From Coleophoma eucalyptorum (taxonomy: Eukaryota; Ascomycota; Leotiomycetes; Helotiales; Dermateaceae), in NCBI GenBank assembly GCA_026120035.1, contig JALRME010000009.1, positions 124,001-188,000 on the forward strand: a stretch of DNA of 64,000 nucleotides, given 5' to 3'. Both the position numbers and the translations under genes were made by a program. Of this stretch, positions 20,895 through 31,494 are shown in pieces. The notes under the pieces were generated by a model. The model was not told the DNA's origin. It searched no databases and saw nothing but the letters and a program-made list of their open reading frames with translations. Each line of letters begins with the position of its first letter. Within the stretch, counting starts at the first letter, position 1.

Positions 20895-21221
20895 GGCGAG
20901 AGACTGTTTGGTTCTTGTGGAGAACCAAGAGTTTATCCAAAGATTACAATCAATAATGATGGTGGTATGAATGCAAAAGACGTTGTAGAATGCTATCAAG
21001 CCTGCTAGGCCGCGATTGCCATATCAAGAACCCAGCTACACGTGGTTAAATATCAAATTCACATGACCCGATGAGGCAGGTGCGGGGACGGCTGTTAAAT
21101 TGTTTACTGAACCGAACGGATGTTATCATATCGCACTATTGCAAACCATAGAGTACTTCGAGCATGTTACGGATTTAATCAAAATACAATAGTTTTCGCT
21201 AATCTTCGAACAAGTGTTCTC
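20895..21221. other. Intergenic stretch
   Basis: This is 327 bp between the GNAT start and the SDR stop, both on the minus strand. It holds only the presumed GNAT promoter; nothing else recognised. Confidence 0.4.
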
Positions 21222-22091
21222 TTACACCAGGAAATCCTCCAATACTGTAGTCAACTGTGCATTGAGATCGAGGAAAATTCTCTCTCGCGTTGGTTCCAGG
21301 GCATCAAATATCTGCTTTGCCGGCCCAACAGCTATCTGCTCATCGCCATTCACCAACCCAGCCCAAGTAGAATCGATGAACTCTGGCAGCGGGATACCGA
21401 TCTGGTGTCCATTCTTCAAATCTGGTTGATGCTTCGCATCGTGTAATTCTGTCTGAACAGCAGGAGGGAAGATCTCGACCACTCTCACGTTTCCAGGTCC
21501 GCCCTTCATCTGTTCTCGAAGTGCAAGCACAAAGTGGTGCAGAGCTGCCTTGGAAGCCCCGTAGTTGGGAGCTCGTACCATTGGTATGATGCCGAGTTGC
21601 GAGCTGGTGTAGACAATGCTAGTCTGTTTTGTTTGCTTCTGCAGAATTGGAAGAAGGTGTGTGGTCAAATGTATGAATGATAAGTAGTTCGTTGTAAGCT
21701 CTGTCTCTAAGCCGTCCAGGTTGACTGTCTCCGGTCTGGTGAAATCAAAAGGTCGTTGGATACCAGAATTCAAGAAGATACAATCGATATCTGGATGGGA
21801 GGATGCAATAGTTGAAGCAAATTGAGAAATCTACAGCCAATTGGTTAATTCGATCCTATGTGCCGAGGAAAATTCTTGTGTGACTGGACTTACACGATCC
21901 AACTTTGTGATATCTAATTCCACAGCGGCGGCTTTGCCATCGCCATGCTTCTTAACGAAACTGTCCAATTTTTCCTTCCTACGTCCAACAGCAATGACAT
22001 ATACACCATTTGCTACAAGCTTTTCAGCCAAGGCTTCACCAATTCCTGATGTGGCTCCAATGAGAAGCACTTTATGATGCTGAAAAGACAT
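21222..22091 (-). CDS. Classical short-chain dehydrogenase/reductase
   Basis: Two minus-strand exons, 21894-22091 and 21222-21830, giving 268 aa. Cofactor motif TGxxxGxG is present as LIGATSGIGEALAEKL near the N-terminus, followed by VGRRKEKLD. The structural Asn motif is FLNSGIQRP. The catalytic Ser and the Tyr/Lys pair appear as YTSSQLGI and NYGASKAAL (YxxxK). The C-terminus has PPAVQTELHDAKHQ. The 63-nt intron 21831-21893 (GTAAGT donor, TGTAG acceptor) joins the frames cleanly. It resembles the DltE-like branch of classical SDRs. The reaction is an NAD(P)H-linked oxidoreduction on an unknown substrate. The 5' neighbour, 1.8 kb away, is a divergent secreted esterase. Confidence 0.87.
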
Positions 22092-23856
22092 TTTAAGTGA
22101 AGTGTTTGCCGTGGTCGAATATAGCAAAGTGAATATGGGCAAATTCCATAACAGATCAACCCAGCTTTATACTTAACTGAGAGAGAAACCCCGATTAATC
22201 TTAGATAATCCATTTCGTCGCTCACGTTCTTTTTTCTTCCGTGAAGCTTTAGTATTTCCTTCAGTGAGCCAGTCAAGTTCGTCTCCACAAGAGATGTACT
22301 AACATTATTGCATTACCAATACACCTATGATACCATTGCGAGATCAAACGAATATATGATTTACTCAAAAGAGAAATTCTTAAATGGTGGCCTGACGTTC
22401 TGTTGCATATCGCTCGAGATCGATTTCCTAACTTGGAAATTTTGAGGTTTTCTCGCTTCAGCCAAGGCCGCCTAGTGTCCACATGTCTCGAGTCATTGGA
22501 ATCTTAATCATCCAATGTTATTTCCTAAAACTTCCCCTGAACTCAAATTTTGAGATTTGCCATACTCATGCCCTGGTTCCCACTGTTAAAACATTGAGTG
22601 GACTTTTGCGTTTGATCTATTAATGGCTAGGAAGATCAGCAGCATTAATAGTGCGACCTGAGAGGGGTTCCGTTATTAGAGCCACACGGTGATGTTATTA
22701 GGATAGCTTTGATCAACTCAGAATCTTGAGTAGTGGGAGCGCATTTCAGTATTGAGATGATGCCTTTGATCTCTGGAAATCCGTGACTGCTCTTGTTGCT
22801 CTGATATTGAAACCAAAATCAGAAGTTCGGCAAACTATTCTGTTGCTGGCACATAATATTTGAAGATTAATCGCGTCGAAAAGTTGAAGGACAAGTAACC
22901 ATAATAAATCTTTCGGGCTGGATCTTCTTGAAATGCACCTTTCTACTCGTCGGTTAACATTAGCACTTCTACAAGCCGTTGGTCTCCAAGCTTGGTGTAT
23001 TATTTACTATTACGTCGGTTGAAATGAGAACTTGTGCAAAGTTCTCAGATGGCGACATAGTAAATCTCTTGCTTAGATTTGATAAAGGCATAAGTGAAAA
23101 GGACTAAAAGGGGGGGGGGGGCAGGGCGACGGATGTGAAGTATTGGAGAACCTTTCTATAAGTCTACATCTTTTGGGTCGATAGCATTGCCTCATTCGAG
23201 ATTACTATTAGTGTATCGTCGACAACGCATTAACACAGGACTTATGCAGCAATTGCGGAAATACAATATAAGGTTAAATAAAGCTAAGAGATCTGTAAGC
23301 AATGCAATAATCAATGTTGGCGACTTGCAGAAGCGTGAAGTCATGGATTTTTGCTGGCGTGGATTCTATTGGTGGCATCTTAGCCATAATTTGTTACCTG
23401 CATAAGCATCCCTTCTTCCGATGCCTTAAATAAGATGCTCTTTTCGGCGTTTGTTGTGCCAGTTACGATATCTTAAGAGCAATGTTGCATAAATCACGAT
23501 TTTTCCGGAATAATTGAACTTCGGTGTATCGACGACCGACCGAGATCTTGGTACTTTGTGACTTCTGCCATGGCGTTCCCTCTCCCGAGTGGTCAGTGGC
23601 ATTTATCCTACTCAAGCTTTCATACGTACCCCACCACCCCGCACATCTCGAGATATGATGTTATTACTTGCAGCAAACATATTTGCGCCGCGTGATCATT
23701 GGGTAGAGAGAGTTTTCATGGAGGTTCCTGTCTAAATACGTGTATATGAACGCAATGGAAGCCATTGTGCATAAGTACCCAAAGGAAATCTTGGCACTAT
23801 TTTTCCAACTTCTTTTCATTTCCTAATATCTATATCTGTTGTTTTGATTTTTCAAG
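22092..23856. promoter_or_regulatory. Divergent intergenic region (SDR / carboxylesterase)
   Basis: This is 1.77 kb with no convincing gene; the short ORFs have no recognisable content. It contains a G12 run at 23110-23121. The last 100 bp before 23857 are pyrimidine-rich, as in fungal promoters. Confidence 0.45.
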
Positions 23857-25613
23857 ATGGGACTAAAATTATTAACATTGTCCGTATTGACTACTTTACT
23901 CTTCTGTAGCCAAGTACAATCTCAAGATCTGGTCGCCTCCTTAGATTATGGCACATTTCAAGGCTCTTACTCCTCGACATATAACATAAGTTACTGGAGG
24001 AAGATACCTTTCGCTGCTCCTCCAGTGGGAGAGAATAGGTTCCGAGCACCACAACCTCCAGTTTCCATCCTGAATGGCACCTATGACTCGGATCAAACTT
24101 TTGATTTCTGCCCGCAGCGAACGGTAGACAGCAAGTCCTAGACATTGAACAATTCAAGCTGACTCTACTCAGGTGAATGGTACGGAAGACTGTTTGTACC
24201 TTGGATTGTTCTCAAGGCCATGGACAAAGTCTCAACCTTTGCGTCCTGTTGTCGTCGTGTATTATGGCGGCGCTTTCATACAAGGCGGCGGCTCATTCTC
24301 AATTCCACCAGCCGGCTACCCAGTTCTGAATGTTTCCGAGAGCAACAACTTCATATTTGTGTACCCGAACTACCGCGTCAATGCATTTGGATTTTTACCA
24401 GGTGCTGAGATTGCCGCCTCCCCCACCTCAGATCTCAATGCAGGATTGCTTGACCAACAAGCAGCACTTGTCTGGACGAACAAATACATTTCCCAATTTG
24501 GTGGTGATCCAAAGAATGTCAGTATCTGGGGCCAGTCTGCAGGAGGCGGGAGTGTGGTTGCTCAAGTTATTGCAAATGGAGGGAAGACGAACCCGCCTTT
24601 ATTTACCAAGGCATTGGCATCGTCTCCATTTTGGCCTAAGCAGTATGAATACGATGCCCCGGAAGCCCAGGCTATTTATGATACGCTTGCAAACTTGACA
24701 GGGTGTGCTGGTCCAGATTCCTTGCAGTGTCTAAAGACCGTGGATGTACAGACCATTCGAACGGCCTCTCTCGTTATTTCATCAAGCCACACGTATAATA
24801 CAAGCTCTTATACATGGGCACCTGTTACTGACGGAACCTTCTTGACCCAGTCTCTGAGCCAGGCAACTCTAAAAGGAGAGGTCAATATTGACTATGGATT
24901 TGGAATGTATAATCAACATGAAGGCAAGCTGACTCCGACTATATTTGAGTAATTAGCTAAACTACATCAGGTGAAAATTTCATCCCTCCTGGACTCCAAA
25001 ACACTAGCAATACGGGGACCCCCGTGTTCAATTCTAGTTTAGCATCCTTCGACAACTGGCTAGCTGGCTTCCTGCCAGGATTCTCCAAAGGGGAGCTAGA
25101 TCAAGTCAAGACTCTCTACCCTGCATCTGGATCTTCCGAAGAGCTACCAACTTACAATACAACGTATATACGGGCCGGTTTGATATATCGCGACGTCGTA
25201 CTAGCTTGTCCAGCATATTGGACCGCTAGAGCGGCACACAAGAAGAGTTATGTTGGCCAGTACACCATAAGTCCCGCGAAACACGGTAGTGACACTATAT
25301 ATGTAAGACAAAATCCCACCCACAAAAGAAATATGGGTGCTAATTATCTTCATAGTGGAATCAAGTCAATGCAGTACAGAAGACCCAGCCATTGATCTAC
25401 CAAGGATACGCAGGTGCATTTGCGTCTTTCTTCCAGACTGGAGATCCTAACGCCCATAAATTGACGAATGCTAGCGAACCAGGGGTTCCTGAGAACTGGC
25501 AGACGGGTGAAGAGTTCGTAATCGAGGCTGATGGGTTTGTGACGACAAAAGTGGATTTGCTCCATGAGCGTTGCGACTTTTGGAGGCAGGTCGCAAGGGA
25601 CATACCAATGTAG
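23857..25613 (+). CDS. Secreted type-B carboxylesterase/lipase
   Basis: Four exons: 23857-24123, 24173-24923, 24971-25302 and 25356-25613, giving 535 aa. A signal peptide (about 1-22, hydrophobic LLTLSVLTTLLFC, cut near QVQS) indicates secretion. The alpha/beta hydrolase landmarks are the GTEDCLYLGLF loop, the oxyanion GGAF in VVYYGGAFIQGGG, NYRVNAFGFL, and the nucleophile elbow GQSAGGGS. The elbow has Gln where cholinesterase-type enzymes have Glu before the Ser. The active-site His is probably the one in GDPNAHKLTN. Many N-glycosylation sequons are present. Intron 2 (24924-24970) is a GC-AG intron, required to give QHEGENFIPPG. These enzymes hydrolyse carboxylic esters outside the cell; the substrate is unknown. 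Confidence 0.9.
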
Positions 25614-26591
25614 CTGGAGCAATAATAATCTGGTTGTTGCCACTTGAATGCAGCCAACGTACTAAAACAGTTGCATGACACTCTTGGATACATTTCAAAA
25701 GGGATTGGATAGCTCTCATTGTGATTCACAGATATGGAAATCTACAATTGAAACTTGAATCTGTTTTACCAGGTCAAGAAGACCTGGCGTGTTGATTATA
25801 ATAAGCGGACACAGAACAATAGCACATATTCAAGGCACCCGAGGCTGAATCATAGAGAAACCGACTGAAGCTTTCATAAAAATACAGAAATTCCTTCCGC
25901 ATCAATAAGAACCCCAGTTATCAGTTTGCCATTCCCCAGTATCACAACCAGAGTTCCTGTACTCATCTAGTATATACCGGGGACCTCAACAATCACAGGC
26001 TCAGTTGTAGCGTTCAGTTCCAAAGCTCCTGTTTGACCCAGATTAATTGAGATGTTAAATCCAGAGACACTTCCACTCTCCACAATAAGTGGGTATTGAC
26101 TACTAGAATCGATCGGTCAACCATGGTCAAAGATGAGTGGCTATATTGAAACACAAATAATGGGCATAAGGCGAGTTAACAATTGCAGGACATTTATCTC
26201 GAATACTGGATCAATTAGATTATGACGGGGAGGTAAATAAAGTCCAAAATCACTCTGAAAGAGCGCAAATGTACTTTCTACAACTGTCCCTTCGTCACGT
26301 CCATACTATCTAATCTATGAGGGTATACTAATGAAAGTGATTGTGAGACAACAAGGAGTAATTTATGCTAAGGCTTAGTACCTTATGTCGTCTTCGGTAC
26401 TTCTCATGGCGCAATGAATGGATTCTACGACGACTTCCTTATGCTGGAACGAGCAGCAGAATTAGATGCGCCAGTGTAAGGTTCTTCCTCGTGACAGAAT
26501 ACGTCATTTCGAAATGTCTATCAATGTGTAGTATGAGGTCGAAAACTACGAAAGGAACGGCGAGCTTCAAGCTCAACCTTTCCAACCTCGC
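25614..26591. other. Convergent intergenic stretch
   Basis: This is 978 bp between the esterase (+) and the DUF7704 gene (-). No gene is supported. A perfect hairpin lies at 25769-25787 (CCAGGTC, loop AAGAA, GACCTGG), about 155 bp after the esterase stop. Confidence 0.45.
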
Positions 26592-27038
26592 TCACTTTTG
26601 CACTCCAAATCCCAGCAAGAAAGCAGCCCGCAATGCCGCACCCAGAACCAAAGTCCCATTATTGACCCAATCCTCGCCCCTGTAGCTCAACACACCCAGG
26701 AAAGCCGCAGGATCCGCGGTGTAGACGGCATAGATATGACCCAGATCACTGACCAGAATCCCCACGAGCACCGTGCGCCAGATGTTGAGGTTCTTGGTCT
26801 GGATCAGCACGAAGGATTCGGCAAAGGCGAGAAGAACGTAAAGGGCGGCGATGTTGGTGAGGAGGAGGCGCGTGAGGGGTGATGGCTCCGCGGCTGTGTA
26901 CGCCGACATTGAAAGTGGAGTGGTGGATTTGAGAAAGTGGGCGGGGGAGCTCATGATTAGATAGGACCCTGCTACGGCTGCGAAGGGTTCGAGGTACAGG
27001 AAGTAGATCCGATAGAGCAGGGAGATTTTGGGCGCCAT
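26592..27038 (-). CDS. DUF7704-type small membrane protein
   Basis: A single exon of 148 aa. Four hydrophobic segments can be seen: YFLYLEPFAAVAGSYLI, LLLTNIAALYVLLAFAESFVL, WRTVLVGILVSDLGHIYAVY and LVLGAALRAAFLLGFG. The EPF in TM1, and the pattern LVSDLGHIYAVY between TM2 and TM4, are what I associate with the fungal DUF7704 family of four-TM proteins. Function is unknown. The family tag is from pattern memory and a domain search would settle it. Confidence 0.72.
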   Translation of the reverse strand: MAPKISLLYRIYFLYLEPFAAVAGSYLIMSSPAHFLKSTTPLSMSAYTAAEPSPLTRLLLTNIAALYVLLAFAESFVLIQTKNLNIWRTVLVGILVSDLGHIYAVYTADPAAFLGVLSYRGEDWVNNGTLVLGAALRAAFLLGFGVQK

Positions 27039-27637
27039 CTTGGATGATGTGAACCTTCAGACGATGCAGTATTCAAGGTATAAATTGTCGTTCGATTGGA
27101 TTTGAGCCAAGGGAAAAAAGCAGAAGGTATGTATATGTCTTATATGAGGGAACGAGGGGACGAGAGGATGAGGGGACAATGTGTCGAGGGAATAGCGTTG
27201 TTTGGAAGTTGCCCCACGGGGTCCTTCCGCAAACTATATTTCTGACGGGTCAACTGTCATCCGAGCACAAACTACTTAAGTTTGATCTGACTTTGTGCAA
27301 CCGGTTCCAGTCCCTCAACTACTGGTTATCTAAACCACCATGGTGCTAGGTTTTTACTTGTGCTTCGACGGCAAAGACCTTATCCTAGAGGACATGCAAA
27401 TGAAATGTAATAAGAAACGAAAGATGAGTTTATGGCCTCATTGACTGCATGCAAGCACACGTCCACACAGGATAGGCAAGCGAGCAACGGATCGTGTCAT
27501 GTTATCTACTTCCGCCGCAAAACGAGCGTGATTCTGAAGGAGCGAAACCTTAGATGATCCAACTTTATGTTGGCCAAGAAAGTTCCAAGGGACACAATTT
27601 TCCAGTTTGTGCTACACCTTACATCTCCCGTATCGTC
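27039..27637. other. Intergenic stretch
   Basis: This is 599 bp between the DUF7704 start and the SDR stop (both minus). Nothing recognised beyond the presumed DUF7704 promoter. Confidence 0.4.
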
Positions 27638-28522
27638 TCACAGTACCATTCCACCATCTAAAAGCAAGCCGCCGTCAGCCGTCAGAATCAAGAAAGAGGC
27701 TTAGAAAACGACGAGATCAAGACCTACCAATCTCTACACAGGTGCCAGTACAATAACTAGCGCGGCACAGAAAAATATATGCCTCAGCAATGTCAATCGG
27801 ATCGGCCACAAACCCGACTGGTAGTTTCCCCTCCAGATCTGCAAACTCAGTTTTCTGCTGCTCCTTGCTCTTCCCCAGCTTGTCCCACAGTGCAGTCTTG
27901 ACTACACCAGGGACGACAGTATTGACTCGAATCTTCTTTTCGGCGAGATCACTCGCCAGGCCCTTTGTGAACGTGATAACACCGGCATTCAAAGCCCCAC
28001 CCACGGCCGCATTCTTGCCCGGCTTGACAGCCGCCATGCCAGAGGTAAGGACTAGCGAGCCACCCGGACGGATGATATCATACTTGAGGACGGCTTTGCC
28101 CACCGTAACGGCGCCCCAGAATTTCACGCCGAAGAGGTGCTGCGCTTCCGACAGCTCGAGGGACTCGAGGGACCCACGGATGATCTTGTCGACGGAGGAG
28201 AAGACAATGTGATCCAGTGGTGCGAGGCTTTGCAGTAGTGCAACGAAGCCCGCCTCGTCACGTACATCTCCCACTACACCCTGCAGAGTTCTGCCTTCCT
28301 GCACTGAGTTTTGCAGTCTGCTTTTTGCGTCTTCTAGCTTTTGCGAGTTTGACGAGATAATCGTTACATTGGCTCCAGATTCGAGAAGTCCTTGTGCTGC
28401 TCCAAAGCCAATTCTGTGTTCATGAGTATTTTATCCTGATAAATGGTGGAATGAACTTACCCAGAAGAACCACCAACCACGGCTATTTTTTGGTTATCAA
28501 GCTTCTTCTGGAACGTGGACAT
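27638..28522 (-). CDS. Short-chain dehydrogenase/reductase (classical)
   Basis: Three minus-strand exons: 28461-28522 (62 nt), 27728-28413 and 27638-27657 (20 nt), giving 255 aa. Exon 1 ends inside the cofactor motif, which is restored on splicing (VVGGSSG then IGFGAAQGLL, the TGxxxGxG equivalent). The conserved Asp after the third strand is in GDVRDEAGF. The usual catalytic Ser lies in VLTSGMAAVKPG. The canonical YxxxK is not evident: where Tyr-x3-Lys is expected the sequence reads GGALNAGVITFTKG, with Ala or Asn in place of Tyr. The C-terminus fits SDRs (RVNTVVPGVVKTALW). The last 20-nt exon supplies DGGMVL, completing the family's 'ID.GG' ending. The apparently missing Tyr may mean altered or lost catalysis. 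Confidence 0.82.
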
Positions 28523-29010
28523 GTCGCCGTGCGTTGTAATCTTCAAGTTCTAACGTTGGAATCGGTTAATTTGCGATTGAAATTGGGCGAGCTTCTTCGT
28601 GAGTAGGTGAAGCATATTTCACTCTTGGATAATTGTTGATTTGAAAGCACTATCTTGGCGGCTGAGAGTAATGCCGTAATTCCAATAAGCGATACCGTGA
28701 TTTCGGGAATAACTCTCATGACTAAAATATTTGACTTTGGAGATGATCACTTTCACTCAGCGTAGATTGATATCAGATGGCACAATGGATGCAGAATTCC
28801 GAAGTTAATGAGATTCTAACCTATCCAGATAAATATGAACGCCGGAATGATACGGATAACCCATGCTTATCTGCCACGGAACGCTCCTCAGTGGTATATA
28901 TATATATATGGTGACCGTTAGTGGCCGAAGCTCGTTTTGTGACCGTTAATGCGGCCGAAATCGAAAAAAAGATCATAGAAATGGTATTTGATAAAAAGAG
29001 ACTGGTGCCT
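28523..29010. other. Intergenic stretch with short repeats
   Basis: This is 488 bp between the SDR start and the QutR-like stop. It contains a TA dinucleotide run at about 28896-28909. Just after it is an imperfect direct repeat, GTGACCGTTA-nn-GGCCGAA, at about 28911 and 28939. Function unknown. Confidence 0.45.
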
Positions 29011-31494
29011 TCAGATCCTCTCGAGATCCTGATACCGCCTGCTAACCGCGGCTCTCATCACACCTCTAGGTGCTTTCCGTCCTGTCATCAATTCAAATTG
29101 TGCAATGCCCTGTTCAGGAACCATTTCAAGACCATCAACCGGAATCCAGGCTTTACGTGTCTCGGCACGCAAGCGACGAACTTGTTGAAGCAAAGGAGTG
29201 TTCAATGGCTTGTAGGCCATATCAAGTAGCACTCCACCAGTAGAGCTCGAAAGCCATTGCAGTGGAAGTTCATAATCGCTGCTTGGTCGGCCATCTATGC
29301 TGTGCGCCGGGACACAGGATATAATCATGGTAGGGTGATGATATCCGGCAGGCCACTCATCCTGCTTTGATTCTAAGACCTCCACCTTCTGATCAGGACG
29401 TTGTTGTTCCGATAGCCAGGTATTGAAATGATCTGCAACTTGCTGAGCATGGGCTGCAGTTCTATTGTGAATCAAGACACGGCGGCATCTAAGTTGAAGT
29501 AATGTGTAGACTGCGGACCGAGCCATACCCCCAGCTCCAAGGACAAGTCCTGTTGTTTTAGATGGTTGAATCACATTGCGTGGAGACAGGTTCCGCTGAA
29601 TGCAAGTTGTCATGCCGATCCAGTCAGTATTGTCGCCATACCATCCTATGACAGGCCCTACTCGTCCTCTATGAGACAATTGATCACCAAGTGTATCTCT
29701 CTGTCCATCTGGGGATGCCCGTAGCGGAATGAGGGTATTGACAGCACCAATGGCTTTTGCACGAGAGCTCATCTGAGCTAAGTTATGATATACAGAGACC
29801 TTGAAGGGATGGCTGATACTGCAACCACCAAAATGAGGATCTCGCGAAGCCGCCTGAAGGTCACTGAGGGCAGAAGTTTCTCTAATTTCATAGTCGAAAT
29901 TTAGACCACATGTCTGATATGCACCATTGTGCATGTATGCTGCCAAACTGTGTGAAATCCCGTCGCCAAATAGGTAGAAATGTAAGGGCTGTAAAACAGA
30001 ACGCCGATAAAGCTCTTGCATTATTTCTCTCGAAGTCATTGCAGGGTCGCCTACGTTACTAGAGGTAGCTTGCGATCGACGGACTGGAGTCAGAACCCCA
30101 TTGGTTAACAACGATTCCAAGCCACCCTGGCCGCTATTATATGCGATCAATGGTAAATGGAGACCTGGCAAAGCCTTGACTCTATTTCGGAAATCTGCAA
30201 CGTCATCATTGTCAGAAGAAGACATTGCTGGTTGAGAGATGCGGACCATATCACAGCCCAACTGCTCTGCCGCTTGGTATTTTGCATATCTCGATCGACT
30301 TGTCCAGGCTCCAGATGTTGGTGCAAGCTCCACGTAGTTTCCAATTATCTTGGTAGGCCCCTTAGCTTCGACCAGTGCAGATATCCGAGGATCTTCGTCA
30401 TCTATATTCACGACCAGAAAGTCAACAGCAAGACGAAGTCCCAACAAAGATAAGCTAAAAATAGAGTTTCTGTCCTGAATGTTCCTTTCGACGGAAAAAA
30501 TAATAGGAACCCCAACAAGGCGCCTGATAGAGGCAATATGTTTACTGATCAATGGCAAAGAATTCTCCGTCATGCTATCAACTTTGTACTCGATAGCGTC
30601 CTCGCTAGATTCGAGGTCTCGAATGTTGACCTCGTTCTTCACAATTTCCGAAAAACGTACAATAACGGCATGTGTGTACTCTCTCTGTTCAACTGGGAGA
30701 GCAGTAATGGAAATATGCTGCAGAAGACTATTCGGAGGGCTTACGGGTCCTGCGATTGATCGAACAAAAGCCCCGAAGTCTTCCTTTGCAGCCTTGAGCT
30801 TGAACGGGAAGTATTGTAATTGTCCGTCCAAGGCACCGTCCTCTCGATATGTTTCGCAGTTGGGATCGTAGAGATTATAATATTCAAAGTTGGAACATAA
30901 TCTATGGGCAAGATCTCCCTGTTCCATCAGTCGAGCCTGGGCATCATCTAGTCTCAATAACTGCTGAATCCTATTCATGCCTCGGCGCACATGTATGACT
31001 GGGTTGGTTTGGGAAAACTCCTTTAGATATGTCTGGGCACCAGTTGCAAGGGAGCCAAGTCCGCACTCAATCACACATCGCGTGCGATGCCGCTCCAACA
31101 TCAGCCCGACAACCTCAACATCCATTCTCCGGAAAGCTTCGTTGCCATGTTGCTTTAGATAAAGTGCTCTTGAAATACCTGTTATCGTCTCAAAGTAATG
31201 ATCTTCTGTGATGAAGCGCCAACCTAATGCTGTAGCAGCAATAAACCCCAGCGAACGCTTCCCGCTTCCCCGAAGACCGATCAGAACAATGGATGCGTCT
31301 GGAGCGAAAAGTTTTCTGGATCGCGCAGGTCCTGCAACTGGGCTTGTAAGGAGAAGCCTTGGGTTCGAATCCAAGCTCGGGCCCGTATGTATAGGTGCAG
31401 TCCCTCCGTTCTGGTTGGCGTCTGGTGAGCGCACGGCAGAGCTCGTCTCACTGATCGCGGTGGCCATACAAGGCAGAAAATAAGGGGGCGACAA
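29011..31494 (-). CDS. qutR: Quinate repressor-like protein QutR (AROM C-terminal homologue)
   Basis: A single exon of 827 aa. It has the three-domain order of fungal quinate repressors, which derive from the last three domains of the AROM enzyme. A shikimate-kinase-like domain is at about 68-245 (P-loop GLRGSGKRS at 73-81), a type-I dehydroquinase-like domain at about 260-480, and a shikimate-dehydrogenase-like domain at about 505-820. In the known system QutR/Qa-1S binds the activator and blocks quinate-gene expression until quinate or shikimate is present. Here the kinase P-loop has Arg where Ser/Thr binds Mg. The dehydroquinase His and Schiff-base Lys positions look replaced (NYVEL at about 386, MVRIS at about 416). 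The dehydrogenase-like domain keeps ISHS, SHPFK, GAVNT and GDNTDW. It is divergent from the QutA-like activator. The start could also be the Met at codon 10. Confidence 0.88.
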   Translation of the reverse strand: MSPPYFLPCMATAISETSSAVRSPDANQNGGTAPIHTGPSLDSNPRLLLTSPVAGPARSRKLFAPDASIVLIGLRGSGKRSLGFIAATALGWRFITEDHYFETITGISRALYLKQHGNEAFRRMDVEVVGLMLERHRTRCVIECGLGSLATGAQTYLKEFSQTNPVIHVRRGMNRIQQLLRLDDAQARLMEQGDLAHRLCSNFEYYNLYDPNCETYREDGALDGQLQYFPFKLKAAKEDFGAFVRSIAGPVSPPNSLLQHISITALPVEQREYTHAVIVRFSEIVKNEVNIRDLESSEDAIEYKVDSMTENSLPLISKHIASIRRLVGVPIIFSVERNIQDRNSIFSLSLLGLRLAVDFLVVNIDDEDPRISALVEAKGPTKIIGNYVELAPTSGAWTSRSRYAKYQAAEQLGCDMVRISQPAMSSSDNDDVADFRNRVKALPGLHLPLIAYNSGQGGLESLLTNGVLTPVRRSQATSSNVGDPAMTSREIMQELYRRSVLQPLHFYLFGDGISHSLAAYMHNGAYQTCGLNFDYEIRETSALSDLQAASRDPHFGGCSISHPFKVSVYHNLAQMSSRAKAIGAVNTLIPLRASPDGQRDTLGDQLSHRGRVGPVIGWYGDNTDWIGMTTCIQRNLSPRNVIQPSKTTGLVLGAGGMARSAVYTLLQLRCRRVLIHNRTAAHAQQVADHFNTWLSEQQRPDQKVEVLESKQDEWPAGYHHPTMIISCVPAHSIDGRPSSDYELPLQWLSSSTGGVLLDMAYKPLNTPLLQQVRRLRAETRKAWIPVDGLEMVPEQGIAQFELMTGRKAPRGVMRAAVSRRYQDLERI

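Noticed and set aside
20895..20999. Upstream start for the first GNAT
   Set aside because: The extra 35 residues are hydrophobic and unlike the family N-terminus; MRLPYKRYP just before the domain is more likely.
31355..31375. tRNA B-box-like GGGTTCGAATCC
   Set aside because: It lies inside the qutR coding sequence, with no A-box or cloverleaf around it.
29011..31494. Pentafunctional AROM enzyme fragment
   Set aside because: The frame begins with its own ATG in front of the kinase-like domain and lacks the first two AROM domains. The kinase and dehydroquinase active-site residues appear lost, and the gene sits divergent to a QutA-like activator. A QutR-type repressor fits better.
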